In this document: one piece after another, positions 43,188 to 50,669 of the stretch
How the letters are laid out: each line of letters begins with the position of its first letter
Position numbering within the stretch: the stretch's first letter is position 1
Source: Bog-473 sp963828505
Lineage (GTDB): Bacteria > Actinomycetota > Acidimicrobiia > Acidimicrobiales > RAAP-2
Direction of reading: 5' to 3'
Length of the DNA stretch: 64,000 nucleotides
Assembly: GCA_963828505.1 (NCBI GenBank)
Contig: CAWHFM010000005.1
Span: 124,001-188,000 of the forward strand
Made by a program: the position numbers and the translations under genes
The notes under the pieces: generated by a model
What the model was told of the DNA's origin: nothing
The model's database searches: none
What the model saw: only the letters and a program-made list of their open reading frames with translations

Positions 43188-43658
43188 GTGAAGATGTCAC
43201 TGGTGGTGGACAGCCTGCGCGCCGACGTCCAAGCCGTCGGGGAGCTCGGCGACGAGGTGGTGGCCGAGGTGGCCGAGCGGATCGCGAGCCTGCTCGCCCG
43301 CTCGGTTCCGGGTGTGGTCCTCGACCTCCTCTCCCAGGCCGTCGCCGAGCTGTCGCCGCAGTTGCCCGACGGCACGGTAGAAATCCGTGTCTCGGGCGAC
43401 GACGTGGACCTTTCCTACGTGGCCGTGGCCGAGGAGCCCGACCCCGTCGTGGCTCCGGCCGGCGATGCGGACGGCGACCTCTCGGCGCGAATCACCCTGC
43501 GCCTGAGCGAAGGGCTGAAGCTCCGGGTCGAGCAGAAAGCGGCCGCGGAGAGCCTCTCCGTGAACAGCTTCATCGTGCGGGCGCTCGATCGCGGGACGAC
43601 CCAGGGAGCCCGCACCAGTCCCGGCGGGACACGCCTGCGTGGGTACGCCGTCACCTGA
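43188..43658 (+). CDS. Protein with C-terminal Arc/HicB-like (RHH) domain, likely autoregulator
   Basis: A 156-residue protein. Residues 1-75 are a helical segment of unknown type (EVAERIASLLARSVPGVVLD and EIRVSGDDVDLSYVAV). The C-terminal part, ARITLRLSEGLKLRVEQKAA followed by AESLSVNSFIVRALDRG, matches the strand-helix-helix DNA-binding fold of Arc/CopG/HicB antitoxins. No toxin gene is adjacent; instead a DUF4097 protein follows 15 bases downstream. Two perfect palindromes at its leaderless promoter suggest negative autoregulation. The start is GTG 43188 or ATG 43194. Confidence 0.72.
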   Translation: MKMSLVVDSLRADVQAVGELGDEVVAEVAERIASLLARSVPGVVLDLLSQAVAELSPQLPDGTVEIRVSGDDVDLSYVAVAEEPDPVVAPAGDADGDLSARITLRLSEGLKLRVEQKAAAESLSVNSFIVRALDRGTTQGARTSPGGTRLRGYAVT

Positions 43659-43672
43659 GAGGAGAAGAGAGC

Positions 43673-44530
43673 ATGGAACGCACATTCGGTACGCCGCACC
43701 CGGTGCGGCTTTACGTCCAGAACGAGGTCGGGTTCGTCACCGTCGTCGCCAGCACCCGGGACACGACCGAGGTGGTGGTCAGCGCCGACTCGCCCGCCGC
43801 CGACGAGCTCGTCGAGCGGACCGTCGTCGAGTGCCGTCACGACCACGTTGTGGTCAAGGTCCCGCGCCAGGGCAAGGGATTCTTCCGTCGCGCCAGCGTC
43901 ACCGTCGTCGTCAACCTGCCTGAGCGCAGCGATGTCACCGTCGTCACGGCTGGGGCGGAGGTCGACGTGACCGGGCTCATCGGGTCGGCCGACTTCACGA
44001 CGGCCAGCGGCGACGTCACCACGGACGACGTCGCGTCGGATGTCCGGGCCAAGACGGCCAGCGGCGATGTCACCGTGGGCAGCGTGGGCGCGGAGCTCAG
44101 GGTGGCGACCGCATCGGGGAATCTGCGCTGCTCGCGCGTCCGCGGACGGGCCACCTTCACCACGGCATCGGGCGACGTCGAGATCGGTTTGACCGAGGAC
44201 CGGGTGGAGGTGAAGGCGACCTCGGGCGAAGTGCGCTTGGGTGAGCTCCACCTTGGCGCCGACGTCGTGAACGTGTCGGGGGACGTGAGAGTGCTCTCCC
44301 TCTCCGCGGGAACCCTGCACCTGCGATCCGTCTCGGGGAACGTCGCCGTCGGCGTGAGCGAAGGGGTGGAGCTCCGCGTCGACGTCCAGACCATGTCGGG
44401 TCGAGTCCACTCCGAGATCCCGCTCGACGACCTGCCGGCCGGAGGAGACACAAGAAACAAGGCCGAGGTCACCGTGCGTACCGTCTCCGGCGACGTTGCC
44501 CTGGAGCGGGCACTCGTGCCGGTGGCCTGA
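43673..44530 (+). CDS. DUF4097-family beta-solenoid protein
   Basis: A 285-residue protein of the DUF4097 type. Repeating strand motifs, FTTASGDVTTDD, AKTASGDVTVGS, VATASGNLRCS, FTTASGDVEIG, VKATSGEVRLGE and RSVSGNVAVGV, each about 17-20 residues apart, predict a right-handed beta-solenoid. No signal peptide or transmembrane span is seen, so it is probably cytoplasmic or exported by an unrecognised route. A GAGAGGAGAAGAG ribosome site precedes the ATG. It is paired with the RHH-like regulator upstream; family function is not established, though some members are linked to envelope stress or adhesion. Confidence 0.82.
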   Translation: MERTFGTPHPVRLYVQNEVGFVTVVASTRDTTEVVVSADSPAADELVERTVVECRHDHVVVKVPRQGKGFFRRASVTVVVNLPERSDVTVVTAGAEVDVTGLIGSADFTTASGDVTTDDVASDVRAKTASGDVTVGSVGAELRVATASGNLRCSRVRGRATFTTASGDVEIGLTEDRVEVKATSGEVRLGELHLGADVVNVSGDVRVLSLSAGTLHLRSVSGNVAVGVSEGVELRVDVQTMSGRVHSEIPLDDLPAGGDTRNKAEVTVRTVSGDVALERALVPVA

Positions 44531-44589
44531 TCGGCCCGTCCAGCCGGAAAGACCGTGCCGCTACATTCGGTCGAGCGAAGGAGGTGCTG

Positions 44590-45267
44590 GTGAGACAGAC
44601 CAGGCTGAACGAGCCGGCCGAGTATGCGCAACGACGCGAGCAGCTCCGCCAGGCCGAAGTCGCGCTCATGCGCCAGCGCGAAGAGGTGGCCGCTTTGCGG
44701 CGCCGGCTCCCTCCGGGAGCACTCGTGCAGGACTACGAGTTCGTCGAGGGTCCGAGGAGCCTGGACGACGGCGACGACCCGGTGACGACCGTGCACCTGA
44801 GCGAGCTGTTCAGTGCTCCGGACCGGCCGCTGGTGGTCCAGCACGTCATGTACGGGAAGCGCCAGACCTCGCCGTGCCCGATGTGCACCATGTGGGTCGA
44901 CGGCCTCGACGCGGTGCTCCCGCACATTCAGCAACGGGCCGACTACGTCGTCGCTTCGGCCGCCGATCCGGCGCCGCTGCGGGCGCACGCACGCGGCCGG
45001 GGTTGGCACAACGTGCGTTTGCTCAGCTGCGGTGGTTCCACCTTTCAGTACGACTTCTGCGCGGAGGACGAGGAGGGCAACCAGAACTCGGCGATCTCGG
45101 TGTTCACGCTCGAGGCCGATGGCAGCCCCCGCCACGCGTACTCGAGCCACCCCCAGATGGCGGACGACGTCTACGAGCGGGGGGTCGACCTCTTGTCGCC
45201 GGTGTGGAACCTGCTCGACCTGACTCCCCATGGACGAGGCGACTGGTACGCCAGCCTCGAGTACTGA
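44590..45267 (+). CDS. DUF899-family thioredoxin-like protein
   Basis: About 225 residues of the DUF899 family (thioredoxin-fold). An N-terminal helical segment is rich in Arg, Glu and Gln (YAQRREQLRQAEVALMRQREE). The core has VVQHVMYGKRQTSPCPMCTMWVDGLD with a CPMC redox-type motif near residue 97. Further strands have YVVASAADPAPLRAHARGRG and LSCGGSTFQYDFCAEDE; the C-terminus ends GRGDWYASLEY. The start is the GTG at 44590 because AAGGAGG (44578-44584) is correctly spaced for it; a GTG at 44584 overlaps that site. Function of the family is unproven. Confidence 0.8.
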   Translation: MRQTRLNEPAEYAQRREQLRQAEVALMRQREEVAALRRRLPPGALVQDYEFVEGPRSLDDGDDPVTTVHLSELFSAPDRPLVVQHVMYGKRQTSPCPMCTMWVDGLDAVLPHIQQRADYVVASAADPAPLRAHARGRGWHNVRLLSCGGSTFQYDFCAEDEEGNQNSAISVFTLEADGSPRHAYSSHPQMADDVYERGVDLLSPVWNLLDLTPHGRGDWYASLEY

Positions 45268-45468
45268 ATCTGAACGAGACGGACGTCGCCGTTGTAAGCG
45301 AGAGCGCCTTTCCCGTGCGGATCCTTCGCTCAGAAGAAAACGACGATTGTCTATCCCGGCCTGGCGGATCGGGAGAGCCGCCGGCACGATGGACACGCTC
45401 CACGCAGACGTCAGGTTCACCTCGCTGCGCTTCGACCATCAGTCGAGCGGTTCCGCGTACCGGACGCG

Positions 45469-45660
45469 TCAGCGCGACGTGTTGATCCGCTCGGCACCAT
45501 GGCTGGTGATGCCCGGGCTCACCCGTTTGTCGATATCGGCTTGTTTGATCCGGGCCCGCAGCGATTCCGAAGCTCGGGCCAGGCCTACGGGTGACCTGGG
45601 ACAGGGCGTTGTCAAGGTGAGGGCCTCCGAGTGACCCAGGGCGAATCGGTCTCGGTAGGG
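45469..45660 (-). pseudogene. Remnant of an IS3-type transposase OrfA
   Basis: On the minus strand the frame reads YRDRFALGHSEALTL then SLRARIKQADIDKRVSPGI and ITSHGAERINTSR before a stop. This resembles the helix-turn-helix region of IS3-family OrfA proteins, which commonly read S-LR-W-KQA-ID-G-R-PG-T. The match starts with altered residues and ends at about the point where a coiled-coil leucine zipper would begin. No inverted repeats or OrfB are visible. The rest of the 45268-45667 gap shows no other recognisable gene. Low-moderate confidence. Confidence 0.45.
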
Positions 45661-45667
45661 TGGCAGC

Positions 45668-45931
45668 ATGTGCCGGAACATCACCACGCTCCGCGGCCTG
45701 AGCCCGACGGCGACGCCGGAGGAGATTCAGGCGGCGGCCCGCCAGTACGTGCGAAAGGTCAGCGGCGTGCAATCCACGTCGGCGCAGACCGAGGAGGCGT
45801 TCGAGCTCGCGGTCGACGTGATCGCCGCGGCGACCACGGAGTTGCTCGACGCCCTACCGCCGCGGAAGCAACCGCCACCGACCCTTCCGCCGTTGCGGCG
45901 GCGCGCGGCACAGGCCGCCGCAACGGGCTGA
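45668..45931 (+). CDS. DUF2277-family protein
   Basis: An 87-residue protein matching the DUF2277 family, starting MCRNITTLRGLSPTATPEEI with helices AARQYVRKVSGVQSTSAQTEEAF and LAVDVIAAATTELLDAL, then a Pro/Arg-rich tail. Actinobacteria frequently carry this small gene; the family's function is unknown, though a DNA-repair or chaperone-like role is sometimes guessed. It lies between the IS remnant and an ArsR gene. Confidence 0.82.
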   Translation: MCRNITTLRGLSPTATPEEIQAAARQYVRKVSGVQSTSAQTEEAFELAVDVIAAATTELLDALPPRKQPPPTLPPLRRRAAQAAATG

Positions 45932-45938
45932 ACATGCC

Positions 45939-45968
45939 TTGACAGTTATATTACTGTAGAGGCATGCT
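45939..45968 (+). promoter_or_regulatory. Promoter/operator of the first ArsR/AHSA1 pair
   Basis: TTGACA at 45939-45944 is a near-consensus -35. The near-perfect 16-base palindrome ACAGTTATATTACTGT (45942-45957) overlaps it, the size expected of an ArsR dimer site. CATGCT at 45963-45968 is a weak -10 candidate, after 18 bases. The GTG start lies at 45975, so the transcript would be leaderless or nearly so. Confidence 0.55.
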
Positions 45969-45974
45969 TATGGG

Positions 45975-46316
45975 GTGACGAGCACGTTCGAGGTCCTGGC
46001 CGAGGAGAGCCGGCGGCGGATACTCGACCTCCTCGTCGAGCACGAGCGGTCGGTGGGCGACCTCGTTGGGTCGCTGTCGCTCAGCCAGCCGGCGGTCTCC
46101 AAACACCTGAAGGTTCTGCGAGACGCAGGCCTCGTGGACTCTCGCCCCGACGCGCAGCGTCGCATCTACCGCGTCCGGCTCGAGCCGCTCCGCGACCTGG
46201 ACGAGTGGCTGGACCCCTATCGGCGGGCCTGGGAGCGACACCTCGACGCCCTCGAACGGCATGTCGCCGCCATGGAAGTGGAGGAGCCAGAGTTCGACCC
46301 CGAGCCCCTCTCGTGA
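45975..46316 (+). CDS. ArsR-family transcriptional regulator
   Basis: A 113-residue winged-helix regulator: FEVLAEESRRRILDLLVEHER, then SVGDLVGSLSLSQPAVSKHLKVLRDAGLV and RRIYRVRLEPL, the ArsR/SmtB core. No metal-binding cysteine pair (CVC) is visible, so it senses something other than a metal or is unliganded. It overlaps the AHSA1-type gene by four bases (GTGA), and a second ArsR/AHSA1 pair lies at 57.4 kb. The start is the GTG at 45975 because in-frame ATGs do not exist upstream. Confidence 0.9.
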   Translation: MTSTFEVLAEESRRRILDLLVEHERSVGDLVGSLSLSQPAVSKHLKVLRDAGLVDSRPDAQRRIYRVRLEPLRDLDEWLDPYRRAWERHLDALERHVAAMEVEEPEFDPEPLS

Positions 46317-46831
46317 GCGGCGACGAGAGCTTCGAGCGCACCGACACGGTCTCCGTCCTGCGCTTCCGGCGCGACCTGGACCATCCTCCGCTCAGGGTGT
46401 GGGCCGCGCTGACCGAGGACCGGCACCTGGCGGGGTGGTTCCCCACGACGGTGGAGGGTGACCGCCTCTCCGGCGCGCCGCTTCGCTTCACGTTCCGGGC
46501 GTCCGAGGGCGCACCCTTCGACGGGGAGATGATCCGCTACGACCCGACGACCGTCTTGGAGCTGCGCTGGGGCGACGACCTACTCCGATTCGACCTGGAG
46601 CCGGCGCGAGGCGGCGAGGGCTGCGTCCTGACCTTGACGGTGACTTTCCCCGACTACGGCAAGGCAGCGCGTGACGCCACCGGGTGGCACGTGTGCCTCG
46701 AACAACTCGCCTACGTGTGCGACGGGACCGAACCACCATGGGATCCGGCGGACCGTTGGCGAGAGGTCCATCCCCGCTACGTCGAGCAGCTCGGACCCGA
46801 AGCGTCGGCGATCGGTCCACCCCAGGAGTAG
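46313..46831 (+). CDS. SRPBCC (AHSA1-type) domain protein
   Basis: A 172-residue START-like (SRPBCC) fold protein: VSVLRFRRDLDHPPLRVWAA, LTEDRHLAGWFPTTVEGD, and GWHVCLEQLAYVCDGT. AHSA1-type proteins bind a hydrophobic ligand in a cup-like pocket. It is translationally coupled to the ArsR gene, a frequent pairing whose function is not established. It converges on the P450 gene. Confidence 0.85.
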   Translation: MSGDESFERTDTVSVLRFRRDLDHPPLRVWAALTEDRHLAGWFPTTVEGDRLSGAPLRFTFRASEGAPFDGEMIRYDPTTVLELRWGDDLLRFDLEPARGGEGCVLTLTVTFPDYGKAARDATGWHVCLEQLAYVCDGTEPPWDPADRWREVHPRYVEQLGPEASAIGPPQE

Positions 46832-46892
46832 GAACGGGTGCACGGCGATGCCGGCGGCCCCGACGGCGGCTCCGGCTCCGGCGGCCTCCCGC

Positions 46893-48134
46893 TCAGTGAC
46901 CTGAAACCCGTAACGGCAGATCCACCAGGCCGCGCAGGGTGAAGCTCGGCCGCCAGTGCGGCTCGGCGTCGAGGAGCCGAAATGAGGGAAACCGGGCCAA
47001 GAGGGCGTTGAACGCGATCTCACCCTCCATGCGGGCCAGCGGCGCCCCGATGCAATGGTGGACGCCCCACCCGAAGCTCAGCGGCACGTTGTCCCCGCGA
47101 CGCAGGTCGAGCGCGTCGGGGTCCTCGTAGCGCCTCGGGTCACGGTTCGCTGCCCCCTGGAGGACCACGACGCGGTCTCCCCGAGCGAGGGGCTCGCCCA
47201 CCAGGTCCGCCGGTTCGAGCGCGGTTCGCAGGTTGAACTGCACGGGGCTGTCGAAACGCAGCAACTCCTCCACGGCGGTCGGTCCGATTTCGGGATGTGT
47301 GCGCCAGTCCTGCATCTGGTCGGGGTGGGTCAGCAGCGCCAGCAGGCCGTTGCCGAGAAGGTTCGTCGTCGTCTCGAAGCCGGCGGCGAAGAGGAGGATG
47401 GCGGTCGATGCGATCTCCTCGTCGGTCAGCCGGTCGTCGCTGTCCCGGGTCTCGACGAGCGAGGTCAGCAGGTCGTCGCTCGGCCGGCGCCGGCGCTCGT
47501 CGAGCAGCGCCAAGAAGTACTCGCCGAGAGTGGCGAGGGCCTCGATCGCCGCATCGGTCTCCTCGCTACTGAGCATCGGCTCAATCCCCTTGGCCGCCGC
47601 GCGTACGTGAGGCTGCAGGCCAACCCGGTCGCCTCCGGGCACACCGACGAGCTCGCCGATGACCGCCATCGGCAGCGGAAGCGCAAAGGCAGACATGAAG
47701 TCCACGTCGCCGTCCTCGGCCAGGGTGTCGACGAGCTCGGCGACGAGGTCGTGCACGGCCGGGCGGAGACGCTCGATCTGTCGCTGTGTGAACGAGCGCG
47801 AGACGAGGCGGCGCAGGCGGGTGTGATCGGGCGGGTCCGCCATCAACATGTTGTGCTGGGACATCTCGAGGAATTCCCCGCGTCGGGTCCCGGTGCCGCC
47901 GAAGATGTCGGCCGAGGCGTCCTCGACCCCGATGCCGCGGCCGAGGCGCGGGTCGCGCAGGACGGTTTGGCACTCGTCGTAGCCGTTGACGACATAGGGG
48001 CCGAACGACGTCCGGCTCACCCGCGCCTCTTCCCGCATCCGCGCGTAGCGCGGGTACGGATCGGCCTGGCCCTCGGGTGTGGCCAACACCTCCAGCAGCA
48101 GTGCGTCCAGCGTCGGGCTCGAGACGACGGCCAT
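46893..48134 (-). CDS. Cytochrome P450 monooxygenase
   Basis: A 413-residue bacterial P450. The I-helix has LLFAAGFETTTNLLGNGLL (oxygen-activating AGxET region), the K-helix EELLRFDSPVQ (ExxR) and the heme loop FGWGVHHCIGAPLARMEG with the thiolate cysteine. The N-terminus lacks a membrane anchor, as expected of bacterial P450s. The ATG at 48132-48134 is preferred; an upstream in-frame extension contains Ser/Arg-rich sequence. No ferredoxin or reductase gene is adjacent, so redox partners are encoded elsewhere. Substrate unknown. Confidence 0.93.
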   Translation of the reverse strand: MAVVSSPTLDALLLEVLATPEGQADPYPRYARMREEARVSRTSFGPYVVNGYDECQTVLRDPRLGRGIGVEDASADIFGGTGTRRGEFLEMSQHNMLMADPPDHTRLRRLVSRSFTQRQIERLRPAVHDLVAELVDTLAEDGDVDFMSAFALPLPMAVIGELVGVPGGDRVGLQPHVRAAAKGIEPMLSSEETDAAIEALATLGEYFLALLDERRRRPSDDLLTSLVETRDSDDRLTDEEIASTAILLFAAGFETTTNLLGNGLLALLTHPDQMQDWRTHPEIGPTAVEELLRFDSPVQFNLRTALEPADLVGEPLARGDRVVVLQGAANRDPRRYEDPDALDLRRGDNVPLSFGWGVHHCIGAPLARMEGEIAFNALLARFPSFRLLDAEPHWRPSFTLRGLVDLPLRVSGH

Positions 48135-48144
48135 TGGACGGGTC

Positions 48145-49656
48145 CTAGGAGGCTGGCACGAGGTCGTAAGCCAGAGTGCCCGCACCGGCAGTGAACGTGA
48201 GCGTGAGGTCGTTCCCACTGCACTGGTAGGACCCGGACTCCGCCTCGGGTGTGATGGGCCGGGTGACGCCGCCGACCGAGATTGTGGCGCTGGAGGAGAC
48301 GGGCGTCGCCGTCAAGGGTCCCGACCGTGCGGTGGTTGTCGGCGAGAAGCTGTAGTGATCGGTCTGGACGCCGCTGAACTTCACCGCGCCACCCTCTCCC
48401 TCGAGCGGCGCGCCCGGCGTGAAGTCGCCGACCGCGTCGCCGTCGTCCGCAATGTCGACCGTAGTGCCCGCACCGCCGGAATGGGTGCCCCCCGGGCTGG
48501 TGGTGAGCGAGACGCTCGTCGCCGTCCAGTTCCCCACCAGGCAGGGTTGGCACACCGCCTTGGCGCCGGCGACCGTCCACGCCGCGCCGGACGAGTCCCC
48601 GCCCACGGCCAGCCAGTTCGTGCCGCCCGACTCCAGCTTGGGTAGGGCCTGGACCTGCGGGCACATGTCGCAGTCTCGGATGCAGAAGGCGGCAGGGCCC
48701 TTGGCCAGGTCGTCGTACTCGGTCCCGCCCGCGGTGTGCAGCCGGCTGTACGGCGAGCTCACCGTGAGGTCGACCACATCGGCGGAGGAGACGCCGAAGC
48801 GGATGACCGCGTTGGCGTAGGGCGGGACGGCGGCGGTGAACTTCGAGCCCTGGGCCACCTCATAGGTCGGCGGGTGGTAGGTGGCCGAGGTGATGCCCGG
48901 CCCCGTCGTCTGCCACCCCTTGCCGAGGCCCGGGTCGCGGGCGAGGGACGAGGCCCAGGTGAGACGGACCTCTTTGTCCGCCGCCACGTTGTAGGCGGCG
49001 GCACTGGAGCCGGCCTTGAGCATGGGGTCGAGGAGGTGCCAGGTGTTCTCGCCGCTGTTCGTCATGTGCGCGTAGAAGCCGATGGCGTCGTAGCTGCGGG
49101 CGAACAGGCTGGTGGCGATCCCGGTCAGGTACGGGTTCCACTCCTCGAGCTCGGTGGGGGCGAGCGTGGCACCCACCCACTCCGCCTCACCTTCTATCAG
49201 CCACTTCGGCGCGGCGTAGTAGGCCGAGAGGGACGAGAAGTCCATGGCCTGGAAGCAGTGGAACACCTCGTGGAGGAGGGCCAGCGTCTGGTACTCGGCG
49301 TCCTGGTGGGTGAAGCTCGGATTGATGTGCGTGACGCATGAGCTGGGGTTCCCGGTCGTCCCGCCGCTGCTGTTGTAGACGAAGGTGTACGCCGCGGCGT
49401 CGTCGTACTCTTGGTGTGGGTTGACCACCACCTTCTCGGGGAACTTGAGACCGTGTCCGAGATGGGAAGCGATCTCGCCGGCGTCCTTGTGTATCTCCTC
49501 GAGGTACTGGGCCGCCGTCGTCCGGACGGGCGCCTCCCGGGCTGAGGCCGGCGCGGACGACGTGAGTCCGAGGGCCAGGGAGGCGAGGGTGGCGAGCACG
49601 AGTCCGAAGGGGCGCCGCAAGGCCACGCCGGCGTACCTGACCTGCCCCGCAGTCAT
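48145..49656 (-). CDS. Secreted putative zinc metallopeptidase-like protein
   Basis: A 503-residue protein with a signal peptide (GLVLATLASLALGLTSSAPASA). At residues 129-133 it has the zinc-binding HEVFH, and 23 residues later LIEGEAEW supplies a glutamate, the HExxH-E layout of gluzincin peptidases. The C-terminal half is Gly/Ser/Thr-rich beta-structure with paired cysteines (CIRDCDMC and CQPC). I do not recognise a named family, so peptidase activity is a motif-based inference. The start is the ATG at 49656 rather than one six codons upstream. It lies ten bases upstream of the P450 gene on the same strand. Confidence 0.7.
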   Translation of the reverse strand: MTAGQVRYAGVALRRPFGLVLATLASLALGLTSSAPASAREAPVRTTAAQYLEEIHKDAGEIASHLGHGLKFPEKVVVNPHQEYDDAAAYTFVYNSSGGTTGNPSSCVTHINPSFTHQDAEYQTLALLHEVFHCFQAMDFSSLSAYYAAPKWLIEGEAEWVGATLAPTELEEWNPYLTGIATSLFARSYDAIGFYAHMTNSGENTWHLLDPMLKAGSSAAAYNVAADKEVRLTWASSLARDPGLGKGWQTTGPGITSATYHPPTYEVAQGSKFTAAVPPYANAVIRFGVSSADVVDLTVSSPYSRLHTAGGTEYDDLAKGPAAFCIRDCDMCPQVQALPKLESGGTNWLAVGGDSSGAAWTVAGAKAVCQPCLVGNWTATSVSLTTSPGGTHSGGAGTTVDIADDGDAVGDFTPGAPLEGEGGAVKFSGVQTDHYSFSPTTTARSGPLTATPVSSSATISVGGVTRPITPEAESGSYQCSGNDLTLTFTAGAGTLAYDLVPAS

Positions 49657-49732
49657 CGGCGGTGAAGCTAGCAAGGAATGAGCCGGGTCGGTTGGAGCAC
49701 GGGCTCGCTCGTGTGCTCAAGTGGGAGCGGCT

Positions 49733-50605
49733 ATGAGCATGAAGGGAAAGGTCGTCGTCGTCACCGGGTCCAACGTCGGCGTCGGGCTCGAGACGGCGGT
49801 CGGGGTGGCCGCCCTCGAGGCCACGACCGTGCTCGCCTGCCGGAACGAGGCGAAGGCGCGTGCCGCGGCCGCGGAAGTGACCCGGAGGACGTGGAACGAC
49901 GACGTCCACGTCGTGCGGTTGGACCTGGCCGACCTCGAATCCGTCCGTGCCGCCGCCGAGGAGATCCTCACGCGCTGGGACCGACTCGACGTCCTGGTGA
50001 ACAACGCCGGCGGGACGTGGTCGTACCGCCTTCTGACCGCCCAGGGATTTGAGCAGACGTTCGGCGTCAACCACCTGGGCCACTTCTACCTGACGAACCT
50101 CCTGCTGGACCGCCTGCGCGCCGGAGCGCCGTCGCGGATCGTCAGCCTGACCTCGGTCGGCCACCACGCGGCCCGGCGAGGCATGCGCTTCGACGACCTC
50201 CAGAGCGAGCGGGGATTCGAGGGGTTCGAGGCCTACTGCCGCTCCAAGCTGGCCAACCTGCTGTTCACGCGAGAGCTGGTGCGGCGGATGCAGGGCAGCG
50301 GGGTGACGGCGAACGCCGCCCACCCGGGTGGGGTGCGCAGCAGCTTCGGCATGGACGGCGACCTGGCCGGCGTGAGCGCGTGGGGCCTTCGCCTCGCCCG
50401 ACCCTTCCAGATCAGCCCGCGCCGTGGCGCCAGGACATCGATCTTCCTGGCCAGCTCGCCGGACGTCGCCGCCAAGACGGGCATGTACTGGGTGCGCTCG
50501 AAGCCGGGCCACATGAGCCGGCGGGCCCGCGACGACGCGGCGGCGGCCAGGCTCTGGGACGAGAGCGAGAAGCTCTGCGCGTCAGCCGGCTTCGCGCTGG
50601 CCTGA
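49733..50605 (+). CDS. Short-chain dehydrogenase/reductase (retinol-dehydrogenase-like)
   Basis: A 290-residue SDR. The dinucleotide motif is VVVTGSNVGVGLETA (final glycines retained), then LACRNEAKARAAAAEV, NNAGG, the catalytic Ser in RIVSLTSVGHHA and the YCRSK active-site motif, with NLLFTRELVRRM after it. The pattern resembles retinol dehydrogenase/WW-domain oxidoreductase-like SDRs. The ATG at 49733 has GGGAGCGG upstream. Substrate unknown. About 65 bases separate it from the convergent serC gene; the gap contains a repeated GCCGAAAGCG. Confidence 0.88.
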   Translation: MSMKGKVVVVTGSNVGVGLETAVGVAALEATTVLACRNEAKARAAAAEVTRRTWNDDVHVVRLDLADLESVRAAAEEILTRWDRLDVLVNNAGGTWSYRLLTAQGFEQTFGVNHLGHFYLTNLLLDRLRAGAPSRIVSLTSVGHHAARRGMRFDDLQSERGFEGFEAYCRSKLANLLFTRELVRRMQGSGVTANAAHPGGVRSSFGMDGDLAGVSAWGLRLARPFQISPRRGARTSIFLASSPDVAAKTGMYWVRSKPGHMSRRARDDAAAARLWDESEKLCASAGFALA

Positions 50606-50669
50606 ACGACGGGGTCTTGGGGCGAACGCCGCCGAAAGCGGCCGAAAGCGGCCGAACGCCCTCCGGGCG

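Noticed and set aside
43188..44530. Toxin-antitoxin pair
   Set aside because: The RHH-like protein resembles an antitoxin only in its C-terminus and the partner is a large DUF4097 beta-solenoid, not a toxin.
45230..45634. A plus-strand protein of about 130 residues after the DUF899 gene
   Set aside because: Its start lies inside the DUF899 gene, it has no family resemblance, and the minus strand gives the better transposase match.
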